Shown one piece after another: positions 33,913 to 47,180 of a stretch of 64,000 nucleotides of DNA. The position numbers were made by a program, and so were the translations under genes. Source of the DNA: Brachypodium distachyon (taxonomy: Eukaryota; Streptophyta; Magnoliopsida; Poales; Poaceae); the NCBI RefSeq assembly GCF_000005505.3, contig NC_016132.3, positions 19,706,501-19,770,500 of the forward strand, given 5' to 3'. A model generated the notes under the pieces. It was not told the origin of the DNA and made no database searches. It worked only from the letters and a program-made list of their open reading frames with translations. The stretch's first letter is position 1; every line of letters begins with the position of its first letter.

Positions 33913-34737
33913 TCGCTTCCAGGAACCGCTCTCAGCGAGAGAGAAAGGGATCCGGGGGCGATCTGTTCTGCAACCAACTTCACCGGTCAAGCCGCTGGTC
34001 CCTGCCTCCTCAGTCCCCCGCTCAGGCAACGGGAAGGGGTGGGGACCCTGGTGCTATGGCTCCAGCCTGTAGTTAGGATATATTGGTCTACTGTTTTCTT
34101 GGGGTGTTGCTTCTATGGAGAACGCAGCACCGCATTAGAATAATTTTCCTCTGCTCTTCCTTCATCTTAGCGTTGCTCCAACCGGTGGCGTAGAGGGGAA
34201 GGTGGCTCGGCCATGTCGCCGATCTCTAGATCCGGCGAGATTCGTGTTTCGTGGTCGGTGGTCAGCAGTCTCGCGGGGTGGCGGTCGTGTTGGCTGTTGT
34301 AGTTGTGTTTGCTATCTTTCAGTTGGGCGCGTGCAGGATGATGGCAGGCGGCGGCGTTCCTCTTCTTCAACTGCATTGGATGAAGTTGACGGCGTCGAGT
34401 TATGTTGACCACAGCCAACGTGCCACAAAGTCTCGGTCTCGTCGCTTGCGACGGTCTGGTTCATCAGCTCGAAAAGCATCCTTATATGCGAAGGTGCTCT
34501 CCTAGATCTGGATATGGCGGTTGTTCGCCTCATTTTTCGGCGATGCCATGGTGGCGGCGGAGGACGAGGGTGGATGACGGTTCGGCGAGGCACAAGTTTC
34601 TCCGATGGTGAAATTGTAATTTTTCTTCTTGCGGGATACTTTGTGCTTAGTTGCTTGATAAGCATGTTTGTCTCATGTCATGAGCATATGTGTAATCTCT
34701 GTAAATAGAATGTGTAATATAATACATAGCTAAGTTT

Positions 34738-34960
34738 TATTAAATCGTCACGATGTATATCTACATAGTATACTTATCTGATACTATAAATATCACTATA
34801 TTAAATTTGTCATAAAAATATTTCAGTCACGTTGCAACGCCGAATTAATTTTATTAAATATGACATGATAGGATATCTATCTTCGTGGTATACTTATTTG
34901 ATATTGTTAGAGTAGATATTAATATTATAAAGTTGACTTGTGACAAAACTTGACTTATAA
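34738..34960 (+). repeat. AT-rich dispersed repeat, copy at the left of gene D
   Basis: Shares TATACTTATCTGATA, TTAAAT(T/C)TGTCATAAA, CAGTCACG-type and TTTTATTAA motifs in the same order with 62160-62440. Family unknown. Confidence 0.6.
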
Positions 34961-35092
34961 CAAAACTAGAACACGGGATAACGTTGAGCCACCCAAGCCA
35001 ACTGTGACGCATGCATGGACGGCCTAGGTAGTCGGTCGCCGCAAGTATAGCCTCTGGAGACGTTGGGCTGCGAGTAGGTTGGCCCATGGGCC

Positions 35093-35100
35093 TATAAAAG
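35093..35100 (+). promoter_or_regulatory. TATA box of glucanase gene D
   Basis: TATAAAAG, 151 bp before the ATG of exon 1, in the same context as genes B and C. Confidence 0.75.
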
Positions 35101-35811
35101 GGGCGTGCAAGCCAGCGGCAATCTCAGCAAAACTCAAGCATATCAGCTTCAGAGGGAGAGGGAGAGAAAGAAAGACTGGTCTTGGTACGTCCTCACTCAA
35201 GGCAGCCGATAGAGCGAGGGAGTTCTGAGACCCGCTGATCGAAATGGCGAGGCAAGGTGTTGCCTCCGTACTGTTCGCTCTGGCATTGCTCCTAGGAGCC
35301 TTCGTCTCCATCGCAAAAAGTGATCCCCTCTCTCCCTCTAACGCGGAATCGGTCGACCCTCCACGATATACTCCCCCCGTGTGAACCACATGATTCCGCG
35401 TAGGGATCTATGAAAGGAGGCAGTGGAAATGTAATTTCCTTTTTTGTTTGACCATATACCGATTAAATGTGTCATGTCCTAGGCTGCCAGAACAGTGCGT
35501 GATGTTTCAATGTGACCGGTTGGCAGGCGGCTGCTTTGTCCATGTGACTTTATCGAAGGGGTGCGAGAAGCGTAGACAGGTAGCCAAAGGAAAAAATATC
35601 TCCTCTGCTTCGCCATTAGCTTTTCTTCTTCTTCCTCGTCGTTCCTCTGTTCGGTTTCATAAGTCCAAGATTTGTAGATTATGTACATCGCCTAGCCGGA
35701 TGGGCGAACCCGCAAGGTAAGGATTCTTTGTTCCTTCCTGAGATTATGTCCTAACTTCTCTTGCTCGTACCTTGCTCTATTTTAATTCCTTGCATTTCCG
35801 CGTCAGATCCA

Positions 35812-38800
35812 TGGAAGTTGGGATTGGTTCTTCGTCGGCCTGCAGCTTTGCTTCATGCGATAACCTGGACGGTGTACAGAGAAATTGCAGAAGCGATGTA
35901 CCACAATGTGCAGATGAAGCCTCGGTTGAGGAGTGGAGTGAAGTAGGTGCTGCTTCCGTCGAAGCTAGTGGGTTGTCTGCGTCTTCTAGAAGGTTAGATT
36001 TGAAGATGTACTTTATCTTACCGAACGTACATATATCCATGTTGTGAAATTTATATCAGTACGTACATGTCGAAGATCCTCTTACCGTATGGTTGTCAAA
36101 TAAATTATGTAGAAATTATGAAGGTACCTAATTTAAGGAATCCAAATAGGTACCTATGTGAAGAAGCAGTTACCTTGTACTATGTGAACTTGGTTTCGCA
36201 ATGAACTGTACTATAAATTCTTGTAATTACATAAAAACTATTAATGTACCTCTATGAAGCATGCGAGCAAAGTTTACCAAGAATTTCAGTACTTTCTGCT
36301 AAGAAACCCAGTAAATTATATGCGAGCACTTCATTGTATCACCACTTTTCAGCTATGATTACATTTTTGTTACTACTTAATCCAAAAAGTTTTTCCATAC
36401 TAGTCCTCATAGTACGTACCTAAGTTTCGAGCATAGATGTTGTTCCTATGAATTAACTTAAACGTGGACTACCAATTCCTATTTCCTATGATTCTATATG
36501 TATTGTAATATTTATTTTGCGTCTATGATGAGGACATAGGAAAAAGTTTGATGCTGGACCTGCTGTGCGGCTTCCAGTACCTGGTTGATCTAGTCCTCTT
36601 GAGAATGCTCTACGAGGCTTTGCGCACAGGACAACTGAAAATATATTACTTCCAGAAATTGGACTCTGTTTTGACTCTTTGCCAGAAGCTTATGAATATT
36701 TCAACTTGTATTCATGGGAAGTTAGGTTTGGCATTCGTTATGGGAAGAACAAAAGTTACAAATGTAAATCCGGACCTAAGAAGGATGTTGTGTATCAAAC
36801 AATCCAAGAGATTGTATGTGGTTGTGAGGTAATATTAGCAAATTTGTTTTGCGACAAGTACTTATTTATCCTATGAGGTACTCAATGTTTTGTATGTTTT
36901 AGGGAATTCCAAAGAAAAAGAATACTTCTTCGGTGAGGTGTGGATGCAAGTGTTTCATTAGGCTATTGAGGAGTGAAGACCATGGTTGGTACATCAAAGA
37001 ATGCAGACTGGTTCATAGTCATAAGCTTTCAAGGAACAGTGGGGAAAAGATGTGTTGGCCATCTCACAAACATATTGACCGTTACACAAGGGAGCTCGTA
37101 CGTAATCTTAGGGAGAACAATGTTCCTCTAACAAAGGTGTACAATGTCCTTGGTACCTATTTTGGTTCAACAGAAGACATACCATTCAACAAGCGTTCAC
37201 TTGAGAACCTTTGTAAGCAAATTTCGAGAGAAGAAGCGAATGACGATGTACGGAAGACAATGGAATTATTTACAAAGATGAGAGATGAGGATCCATCATT
37301 CGTGTATACTGCAGATTTGGATTCCGATGGGAGAATTAGAACACTAATATGGGTAAATGGCAAGAGCAAGTTAGATTATATATATTTTGGTGATGCCATT
37401 ACATTTGATACAACATACAAGACAAATCTATACGGTATGACATTTGGACTTTTTGTTGGGGTAGACAATCATTTCCAAAGTATCATATTTAGTGGAGTTC
37501 TTATGCGACAAGAAACAATTGAAAGCTTTGAGTGGATTTTCCGTGAGTTTACTTCACTCATGGGTGGAAAAGCTCCCATTACTATACTGACAGGTACTTC
37601 TTATGGTAAATTGTTGGCTTTCTTTTTTTCATTAAAATTTTTATTGACATTGATGTAACAGATCAATGTAGAGCGATGGAGGTTGCAATCGAACGTGTGT
37701 TCACCGAGACAACTCATCGTTGGTGCAAATGGCATGTTTTAAAGATGGCGAAAGAAAGGCTTGGTTCAGTTTACACGAAGTATAGTACCTTCAAGGCTGA
37801 GTTCCACAAGTTGATAAACTACAGCATAACTGTACCAGAATTTGAGGCTGCATGGGAAGAACTTTTGCAGAAATATGATCTTAAGGACCATCATTTCCTG
37901 ACACCTATTTATGAATCTCGGCATCGTTGGGCAAAACCCTATTTCACCGCTGTGTTCTGTGCCAAAATGACCAGCACTCAACGAAGCGAGAGTGCCAATC
38001 ACATGCTAAAAGGATATGTACCTCCTGGTGCTCCCATGCATTTATTTGTCAAGCAGTACAACAAACTTCTTGCTGATCGAATATCGAAGGAAGATTCAGA
38101 GAATCAGAGAACTAGAATGGTACGTATGATATGCAGCTGAAATGTGGTATCATGAAATATATATCTATCCTCTCATTATTGTTGCTTCATACGCAGGGTG
38201 GAGTCGTACTGAAAACATGGGTGGCCTATTGAAAAGCATGCCGCTACAATTTACACAAGTGTTATGCTGGAGATGTTCAGTGAACACATATTTGATAGTG
38301 CAGGATACAATGTGATTGAGGTGGTACCAAATAAGAAATACTTGACAGTTCATTTTGATGCCAGTCGAAGGGAAAAGTGGTCGAAAGTACATTACGAGGT
38401 GACTATAAGTGACGATGGAGGACAATACACTTGTGAATGTGGACTTGCCGAACATATGGGCATGCTATGTTGTCATTCTATTAGGGTATAAATTCTATTG
38501 CATTGAGGTAACTTGTTTCACTGAGTTTGGTTCTGTTCTTCATTTTCTAATATGAATTCGGTTGGATTAGGTGATGTTGCAACTTGGAGTTGACAAAGTA
38601 CCACAAGCTCATATATTGAAGAGATGGACAAAAGATGCAAGTGATGTTCTTCCTGACCATTTGGCGCATCTGCAGAAGGACAGAGGTTCAGCGAGGTCAC
38701 AGTCATATCGACACACGTCATTACATGTTGCAGCGCTTGAGCTTGCAAATATAGGAGATAAGAATATTGATTGTTACCATGATGTACTCAAGTATATTAC

Positions 38801-39204
38801 TGATGGAACAAAGAAGTTTGGGAAATGTACCAGCAAACAGATGGACGAAGTCTTCAAGAGCTTATTGCCATTACAAATGTACATCCGGAACCAGTGGATT
38901 GTTCTGAGGTAACTCCTCAACAGCTGATGTTGCAGTAATAGCACCTGTGCATAAAAGACCCAAAGGAAGACCAACTAACAGCAGGGACAAACCTTCTTAT
39001 GAGTTGAAACGGAAGAGGACAAGGTTTTGTACTATTTGTAAGCTCAGTGGTCACAACCGTTTGGCGTGCAAAGCAAACCCAGATAAACCTCCGGTAAAGA
39101 GAAGCGATCCAAAGTGTGGGAAATGTGGTGTAGTTGGACATCGCAGAAATGTCTGTGGATCTTCAGTTGATGTTCAGCAGATTGAGTATCAACTTGGAGT
39201 TTAG
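35812..39204 (+). pseudogene. FAR1/Jittery-like MULE transposase
   Basis: Exons as read: tentative 35812-35991, about 36533-36828, 36903-37593, 37662-38119, 38197-38485, 38571-38911 and about 38944-39204. Domains in order are a FAR1-type DNA-binding region (SLPEAYEYFNLYSWEV), MULE transposase (GDAITFDTTYKTNLYGM), SWIM zinc finger (YTCECGLAEHMGMLCCH) and two CCHC knuckles (FCTICKLSGHNRLAC, CGKCGVVGHRRNVC). The DDE residues can all be placed: Asp in FDTTY, Asp in T-D-QCRAM, whose codon is completed by splicing, and Glu in STQRSESAN. Damage: an in-frame TGA at 36586 and a one-base gain near 38217 that leads to a stop. It would cut and paste the element if intact. Confidence 0.85.
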
Positions 39205-39439
39205 CTAATTGTTTTTTCAGCACAATGTATGCATAATAATATCTTCAAGTACCAGGCTGTCTTATTTGCAGTTAGATTGACGACCTGTCATGTATGTCTC
39301 GTCTGCTATTCTGGAAACATGTCATCATATGTACATTAGGACTTATATTTGCACAGTGCTTTTGTTGTTAATTGATATGTATTTGTGGTTGTGATTTCAT
39401 TTAAGTAAATATGAGATCATGCAACTACTGTCAGAACGC

Positions 39440-39780
39440 AGAAGACATAGTACATATGCATATAAGATTTACTTGATTGTTTGCTCATATATGATTCGAT
39501 CTAACAGTAGGTACTTCGAAAGGTGGTACTATTCGAGTACTCTGAAAACAGTAGGTACTCTCAAAACAGGAAGTACTATGAAAACAGCTATTACTTTCTG
39601 AAAACAGCATGTACTAGTACGCAAGTACATAAAGCACTTCGAAATCAGCATGTAGTATCGGAAAGGCACGTTATATGAAAATAGTATGTGCTCTGGCAGC
39701 AGTATGTACTATCACAACTGCATGTACTGTATGAAGAAACATCGGTTTTGTATTTGAAATTATTGAGATATTTGATATGA
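39440..39780 (+). repeat. MULE-internal intergenic repeat, copy 1
   Basis: Built from phrases like GCATGTACTAGTACG, CTCTGGCAGCAGTATGTACT and AACTGCATGTACTGT. The same phrases in the same order and orientation recur at 57440-57870. Confidence 0.75.
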
Positions 39781-40533
39781 CCGGTCAATTCTTTAGTACT
39801 AACATGTATTGAAGGTACGGAAAAAATGGAATTCTGTGACTATGTACCAGTAAGTACCTGTAGGTAGTAAGATGGATTGAGATGATTATGAACATGCGTA
39901 GATAATAAAGGTTAAAGAAGCATAATATCCATTATGTTCTGTACCATTTGGAAAAGAATTTGGAATCGGAATAATGAAAGTTCGAGTCTCGCTGAATTAG
40001 TAGTAAGTACATAACATGAAAAGAAGAATTATTAAGAAAGGGTACAGGACTATATAGTAAGAGTAGTACCAATTTTATTATGTACGAACGGTACATGAAC
40101 CGTGTAATATCACAAATTATTTCGTAACATCATAAGAAAGGAGTACGTATGGTAACATTAAGGTAGCAGACATAGTAAACCACTAGATTAACATGATGGT
40201 AACATGAGGATAAAAGGTACCCTGGGAATAGTATGTACTATGAAAACATAATGTACTCCGCAGACAGGATGTACTCTGAGGGTACAAATTATATTTCAAA
40301 GAATTTCAGAAAATGTACTGACGTTACAATTGTCCAGTAATTATTGACTTTCATTATCCTGGTATTGACTAAGTACTGTCGTTATACTTGCCATCAGTGA
40401 AAAGGAAGGTTGCTACTGGTGGGTCCTACAATTTTGAAATGGGTGCTTTCGGTGGGAACTTGAAATATGTGAGTCTAAGTCATGCCTTCCCGGATATACA
40501 ATTTTGAATCCATGGGAGGGAAAATCAGTCCTC

Positions 40534-40540
40534 TATAAAT
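40534..40540 (+). promoter_or_regulatory. TATA box of the acidic-protein gene
   Basis: TATAAAT in CCTCTATAAATCAAG, 79 bp before the ATG at 40613, with a C-rich probable start site about 30 bp downstream. Confidence 0.6.
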
Positions 40541-40612
40541 CAAGCCTCCCCTTCGTTGCTATCTGTTTCTTTCTTCCCACTCATATCAGAAATAAAGAAG
40601 AAGCTGGCTCCC

Positions 40613-41237
40613 ATGGCAGCAGTAATTTCCTCAGACGAATCCTTCGTTGTTAGTGCTTCATCTTCGTCTTCAGTGAATGGACGATCTCCACATAATTCTG
40701 AGGTAAATATTGTTCTTTGTCTCTCAGAAGTTGTACCCCGTTTTTTTGTTATTATCTTCACTTTTAACTTGCCTCGTTCCAAAATTCCTTCGAAGGTTAT
40801 TTCAGGGGATTTCGATTCCGAAGATGAGGACGGCTATGCTGCTGATTTTGAAGAGTTCCATGATTCACTGGAAGAGGATACAGGATTTGGATTGGGACTG
40901 GAGGAGGAATCATATCCTGTAAGAATGTTCATAAATAGTTGTACTTCTTTGTACCTCTCTATTCGTTATTATAATTCAATTATGGTCACAGGAGAAGGAG
41001 TTCGAGAGAAATCCTGTTCTTCCCGTGATTGCGCAGGAAGAAGAAGATGTCGTAGGAGATAACTTCGCATATGCAGCCAATGTAGATCTTCGCGATCAGG
41101 CGGATGAAGAGAACCATATGTACCCCATGTCAGATGAAGGTTCTAGCTCGGAACATCCGGCCATCACCCAGCATGAACAGAAAGATGATGCTTTGGTTCA
41201 AGATGGAGTGGAGAAGAAGCGGAGGAAGTTGGAGTAG
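40613..41237 (+). CDS. Small acidic protein with C-terminal basic tail, inside the MULE
   Basis: Three exons, 40613-40702, 40796-40918 and 40992-41237, join in phase with GT-AG borders and give 152 residues without a stop. The start CCATGG is a good context. The protein opens MAAVISSDESFVVSASSSSS and is rich in Asp/Glu/Ser (FDSEDEDGYAADFEEF, QEEEDVVGDN). It ends EKKRRKLE, a possible nuclear localisation signal. No domain is recognised. Placement between transposase and P1, with its own TATA box and an intact frame in an otherwise decayed element, suggests either an element-encoded accessory factor or a captured host fragment. A transposition role is only inference. Confidence 0.6.
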
Positions 41238-42392
41238 TTTTCCTTTACATGGATCCTGCATTTTGTTCTGTTCTTAACTTGTACCTCTAAAGTAAGGTTA
41301 TAACTATCAAGTACCTAGAAGTGATAACATATTTTGGATGTGAAGAACTGATCGTTGTACTCGATGATCTATATGTACGAAGCAGCAGTACTTTATAATT
41401 TTGGATGAAACGTGATTCCGTAATTTTTTATGAGCTCTTTCCTTTCATATTTTATAATTTCTGAACCCTGTGTGAACGTAGCAGCAGAGGTGCATGCAGA
41501 TTAATTTATTTGTACCAAAGTAATTTTTTTGAATGATATATAATTAGGCGAGAATTTCTGAACCCTGTGTGAACGTTAGCTTCAGTTTACTCCGTGTCAA
41601 CTGGGAAGTTTGGAATTAATTTTTTACTCATGCCATGGGTCCCACGGTATGGTAACTCCTTGATATACCTATCCCCTCCACTTCCTTCGTCACAAGAGCA
41701 CATTCCACTTCCTTCGTCAAAACAGCACATTAGATCCACAGCACATAAGGGTTTTCGAGTCCATCATGTGCCGGACTAGCAGCGGCGGAAGCTTCGCAAA
41801 AATCTCCGCCGGATATCTTTCTGTCGCTAACCAAAGCTGCGAAGATAAGGAAGCATTTGTAAGGTACTGTTTATCATTCGGTTCGTACTTTGCTCTCTCA
41901 TCTCCATCTGATTTGTTCTTAGTTAGATTAGATTCGAGCCGCCGTTTTTTGTACCTTACATCCCTTCTTGTACATCACTTTGTACTCGGTCAGATTCGTC
42001 AATTATTACTTGTGTTTATTAGATTTGTCTTCTCTGCATGCTCGATTACTTCCGTCAGATATAGATCTGTTATTCGAAGTACCAATTGTACAAAGTTTTC
42101 TTACCTCGTACATGTTTTTCTATTTAGGACGCATGTTCAATTCCTTAGGAGGTTTTTTTGTTGTACCAATTCAGTGATGGCAATTGATGGAAATCTGTTG
42201 AGAACGAACACATTCAGATGGTTATTGAGTTTTATTAGTATACGCTATTATTCTTCTGTATTCATGTTGTTGATGTACCGTGATCTACCAGCTTCTATGT
42301 AGCAAGTACCTGCACAAATTATTTACCTTGGACATTGCAATAAAATTATGTAATGATTCGTACTCACACATTGTTAAACTTGCTTTACAGAT
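41238..42392 (+). other. MULE spacer; probable P1 leader
   Basis: AT-rich. A possible untranslated or first exon ends at a GT donor after GAAGCATTTGTAAG (about 41870). It opens with ATG at 41766 (MCRTSSGGSFAKISAGYL), but the phase does not continue into the next exon. Rich in GTAC. Confidence 0.35.
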
Positions 42393-45300
42393 ATGTTCAG
42401 TACACCGTCGAGGGGACGTACTCGAGGTTCTGCCAGTAGAACAGCAAATGCAGGTACACATGGAGTAGTATGGTACCATATGTACTTGTGTACCAGTTTC
42501 GTTACGGAATATAAAAAACAATAAGTACTTAAATCATCATACAAGTTCTGTTAGTAATAACTGGTACCATATGTACTTGTGTACCAATTCCATGTTAATT
42601 TTTAAATTACTGAAAATACTCCATGAAATTTTGTGTCAGATATGGATGCATTTCCAACAGTTCGAAGAGGCAGAGGTAGAGGCCGTAGCACCCGCAGCAT
42701 TCCTCCACCTGCTGATACGGTTTGGAGCCCAAAGCTCTTTGGTTCTCATAAACCAAACATCTTGCATGAGGTATTTCAAAAATGCAGTCCATTCAAGATA
42801 AGTTTGTTGCAAGATATCACTTTGCATGGGATGCTTCATATTCCTAAACAATCATGGAATCGGCAATTCTCTCTTTGGATATTGAACCAAACGAAAGCAG
42901 ATGGCGAGCCCATTGAATTTGAGTACCCGGATGGTCTGAGAGCACCAATTTATCCATCACATGTACATCAGATTTTAGGTCTGCGAGCCGAGGGTACACA
43001 CATTTCTGTATTGAATGACGATGTACCAACAGAGATAGAGGATGCAGTAGAAATGGTATTGGGGGTTCAGGACTTGACAATCACCAGTGCCATGGAAGTT
43101 GTTGAAAGGTCCATCGATGAACATAGTACAAAGGAAGAGCAGGAAGCTTTCCAAATTGGAGCGGTTATTTTGTCATTCTCACTTATGCTGGACTGCAGAG
43201 AATGAGATCCGAGAATGCCAAGATTTTTGCTGCCTCATCTAACTAGTATTGAAAAGTTCAAAAAAGTTAACTTAGCGTGCTTGATTGTATTGGTATTGCT
43301 GCTAGAAAGGTTGAAGATGTGAAGAGAAATGGTTATTCGACTTGCACAGTCGGCGGATGTTGCCTTGTACCATAGGTACTGTTCAATACTAGTTTGTTGC
43401 AGAAAACTAGAATAGTTCAATTCATAATATACGAAATAATTTATTCCTATGGACAAATATTTTATTTGGATTCAGTCAATTTTGGAGTTCACAAAGCACC
43501 AGCCGATGTATTTCCACGAATCAGATGCTATGGGAAGGCGAAACTGGACTTACTTATAAATTTGGACAAGAATTGTCATAGTGTTAATCTAAGCCACTGG
43601 TATGGTTATTACAAGGTAATTGTTGGTACAGAAGTAAAAATTCCATTCTTCGCAACAATGTATTGTTCTTATATGTGAAATATTGTTTGCAGAGGAATAA
43701 TCAGGTTAAGTCTGAGCACAGAACGGCAGGTGAAGCATCAGGCTCAGGAAAAAAGAAGAAGAAGTATAAAAGTGACAGGCAATCTAGGAAGCTCCGACGT
43801 TACAATGCGTTGGTCAAGGTTGTTGAAGATCATCATACGGGAGATGGATACATTGTGGAAGACTTGAAACGACATATTCATAAGCGCAAGAATCTTCTTC
43901 TCCATCTGATAGCAGATCATATGGAGAATGAGAGCTCTAGTCCATGTGATGAATCAGAGGAATATACAACAAGTGATGAACATGGGATGGAAGGTATGTG
44001 GAAAACATGTATGCAAAAGTTGTGAGTACTTGATATGTGTACTTCATGAGGTAACGATGCATGCAATATATTTTTCATAGCTCTGCATGGTGAAGATGAG
44101 TCGGTTGATGACGACGCAGGGACAGGTAATTTGTTGTTTGTAGTGAGTGGTTGGGTTGAATGAATTGTTTTAAGTCAATTAATAATTGATTAACACACTT
44201 GTTTAGGTAATACATGTTTTCCGCGACCAAGTCGTCTCCCCCGAAATGCAGGTGTCTGGATAAGGGAAAAAGAAGTTGTAAAGAAAGGTTTGGAATGAAC
44301 AAATTAAATTGGGATATCAATTTTCCATTATAAATTGAAATGTACAATAGTTTTTGTTTGTTATTTATGTTTGAACTGTTCCAGTGCACGAAAATGAGGA
44401 AAACGTTTCTCAGGGGAGCAACATGAGTCAAGTCGGAGATAAACGAGGAGCAGAATGTGAGTACTGTTGCAGATTATATTGTATGGAACAACTTCCTCAT
44501 ATTGTGTTGACATGACAAATGTGTTTCCAGGTGGAAGGAACTCAGGCAGCCAGTCTTCTAAAAGGTACATTTCATACATCTAGTTTTGTCCATTGTTTTT
44601 GAGTACCGCAACAGATGTACAAAACCTTAATTTCATATTCAGGTGCAAATTTTCTGGCAATGATGGTCAAATAGCAGGAAATGTTTCGCACAGTCATGTT
44701 GAAGGTCAGTTTTTGTTGCAAACTACATGTATTTTAGGTGTTGATTACTACATGTACGTATTGGTACAGAGTACTAATTGGGTTGTGCAACATATTTGAA
44801 CTTCCTGAACCTGTTCCGGAGGTTGAAGAAGGAAACCGTCACATTAATGAATCAGCAGGTACCTTTTCCTTACTTTCAAGTACTTGTCATAGTGCAGTTA
44901 GAGAAAGTACATCCCAAAGGTACCTCGGAAAAGAATTTCTTACTTGCGTACATAATCTTTCACTGCTATTCGTTTTATTTCATAGTGCCAGAGAAAGTAC
45001 CTCGGAAAGGTACATCATTGGATGCACATAATTCAATAAAAAAATTATTTGCAGAACAACTAGGGCTTATGAAGCAGATATGCGCCATACCTCGAGCAAG
45101 CAAACCGGTCAAAGGATTGCGGTGAGTTAAGAAAACAGTCAAAAGGAGGCAAGTTTAATATATATAGTTTCACAGTTATGATTATCATTACATGTGGCAT
45201 TAACAGGAACTATATTCTGTTCCAAGGGTCCCTCTACTGAAGAGGTTGGTGCAGAGAAAGAGAACAAAGAAGAAGATAATAATGAAGAACCGAATATAGT

Positions 45301-47180
45301 TGGATCAGCTTCGATAAATGATGTTCCAGTTTCATCAAGTTAGTAATTGCTTGAGCATTATCATTTATATCCGTTTGTTTTGCATGTTTGTTAATGTATG
45401 CTGTCATTAGTAGGTAACAAAGGTTGCAACATGGAGAAATAAGTAATCCCAGGTACTTCATGTTACTTCTGTTTTATACCCTTTATTGAAAAGAATTTAT
45501 AGCAGTAATACTATATGTCTAATAAGATACGGTTCGTATGTTCAATGAAGATGCTATTATTCACGATGTGCTGAGAGATATTCAGACCAGTCAATCTAGT
45601 AGGCATGAAGGTGTGCAAACCATTTTTAGTAACAAAACGTATAAGCAAGAATGTTTTGAATTAATAAAAAAATTTACCATAACAATATGAGGAGGTAGGG
45701 GTACAAGAAGAAATACATGTTGACGAGAGAAAAGAGTCCATTCCTATAGGTACGTCATTGCGATGAGAAGTTACATTGTAAAACTCGATGAAAACATGTA
45801 AGCAAGGATGAGTGTAATTAAGAATATTTATTTCAGCAGAACAAGGTGAAGATCTACCTGTAGAAGAAGAAAGACATGTTAACGTGGTAGTTCCAGATGG
45901 AAAACAATCCACTCTTACAGGTACTTATAATATCTATATATTATAAAAGTGGATGTAAGCGACATGAATTTACTTATCTTCGATGTTTCATATTGGCTAG
46001 TTCCCAACTGGGATATTAGCGCGGAGAAATCAGGTGTACCCCAAGGTTTGGCTGGAGGTTCAGATAGTACAAATTCAGGGAATGTCAATGATCTCGTAAA
46101 TAGTTTCTTCGTGACGACACCTGTGGAGCAGACAATGGGAGGTATTTTGTTGTACAAACATGATGAGAAATATATGTCATGACTGAGAACAAATTTTGGA
46201 TGTACATATGTCATATATGATTTTGTAGTACTAATATTTTATTTGTACTACAGATACAGTAGGTATGGGGAACGAAGAAGTCATTATTGAGAATGTACGA
46301 AAAGACATTGGAACCAGCGAATATACTAGGCATGAAGGTGTGCAAACCTTCATTCCTGGACTAGTAATTACTGATTATTTATTCAAATTGATAATATGCT
46401 TTTGAGCAGAACAATATGACGAGGTACGTGTACGAGGAAGACATGTTAAAGTGCCAGTTACTGATGGAGAAGATTCAACAATTATAGGTACTTATACTAT
46501 TTATATACTACTGAACTGGGTGTATGGGATTTAAATTAATTGGTGTCCATGTTTCATAATGGCTGAGAAGTACCAGATGGTTTCGTTGTACCTTCAGGAA
46601 GCACAAATTCAGAAAATGTACATGACTTCTTGAACACTTTATTCCTAACGACAGTGCCAGGTTTTTTTTTTGTACCTAAACCATGAAAACATGAGTTCGT
46701 ACTGAGAACGAATATTTCATGTGCAGATGAGTTGCGCAATCTGGATACTCTAAATCAACCCGAGGATCCTATCTTTGATACAACACCTGAATGTTTGTAA
46801 CTGTCGTGATTGAATGTACTATAGATTTTAAGTTTTTTTTGGTAGTTTCGATGTACTTATTTCGTATTTTGAACTATCCAGGTCTCTTCAAAGATTCAAA
46901 TAAGTTGAATGAAACATCACGTTGGAGGAACCTGACATACGCATAGACGAGAAAGATTCATCAAGTGAGGAGTTTTTGGTTAAATATTGTGCAATTTAGG
47001 TCTTCTGTACCATGATAGTTTAATTTAACTATTCAAATGTCTATCATTCAGTCCAGACGTTTGGTATGAAGGTATATGACAGACGTGATTTCAGCAAACA
47101 AGTATACAGCAGAGCCGTTACGAAGAACAAGGACGGAGTCAAAGGCAGTGCTGCCCTGAGAAATGAAGGTGCAAGTTCTT
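42393..47180 (+). pseudogene. P1: multi-exon MULE-borne gene, decayed copy
   Basis: Exons seen: 42393-42453 (MFSTPSRGRTRGSASR), 42640 to about 43372, 43457-43615, 43693-43993, then many short ones to about 47180. The conserved part reads WSPKLFGSHKPNILHEVFQK, FEYPDGLRAPIYPSHV, EEQEAFQIGAVILSFSLMLD and, after the lesions, FYLDSVNFGVHKAP. It resembles the N-terminal region of grass ULP-associated proteins (DUF1985 / plant-mobile-domain-like), from memory and unverified. KKKKKYKSDRQSRK follows as a basic patch. Lesions against P2: TGA at 43203 where P2 has an Arg codon, a deletion near 43275, and CAG to CAA at the acceptor before 43457. The 3' exons contain internal duplications. Confidence 0.65.

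Larger units (their letters stand above)
33576..35092. other. Upstream region of gene D; no supported gene
   Basis: Holds C-runs (33807-33818, 33861-33870), a (TC)20 tract and a GC-rich stretch to about 34610 with only low-complexity frames. The 34738-34960 part is a repeat also found at 62160-62440. Confidence 0.45.

Noticed and set aside
33644..34072. 142-codon frame over the (TC)n tract
   Set aside because: Open only because it runs through low-complexity dinucleotide repeats.
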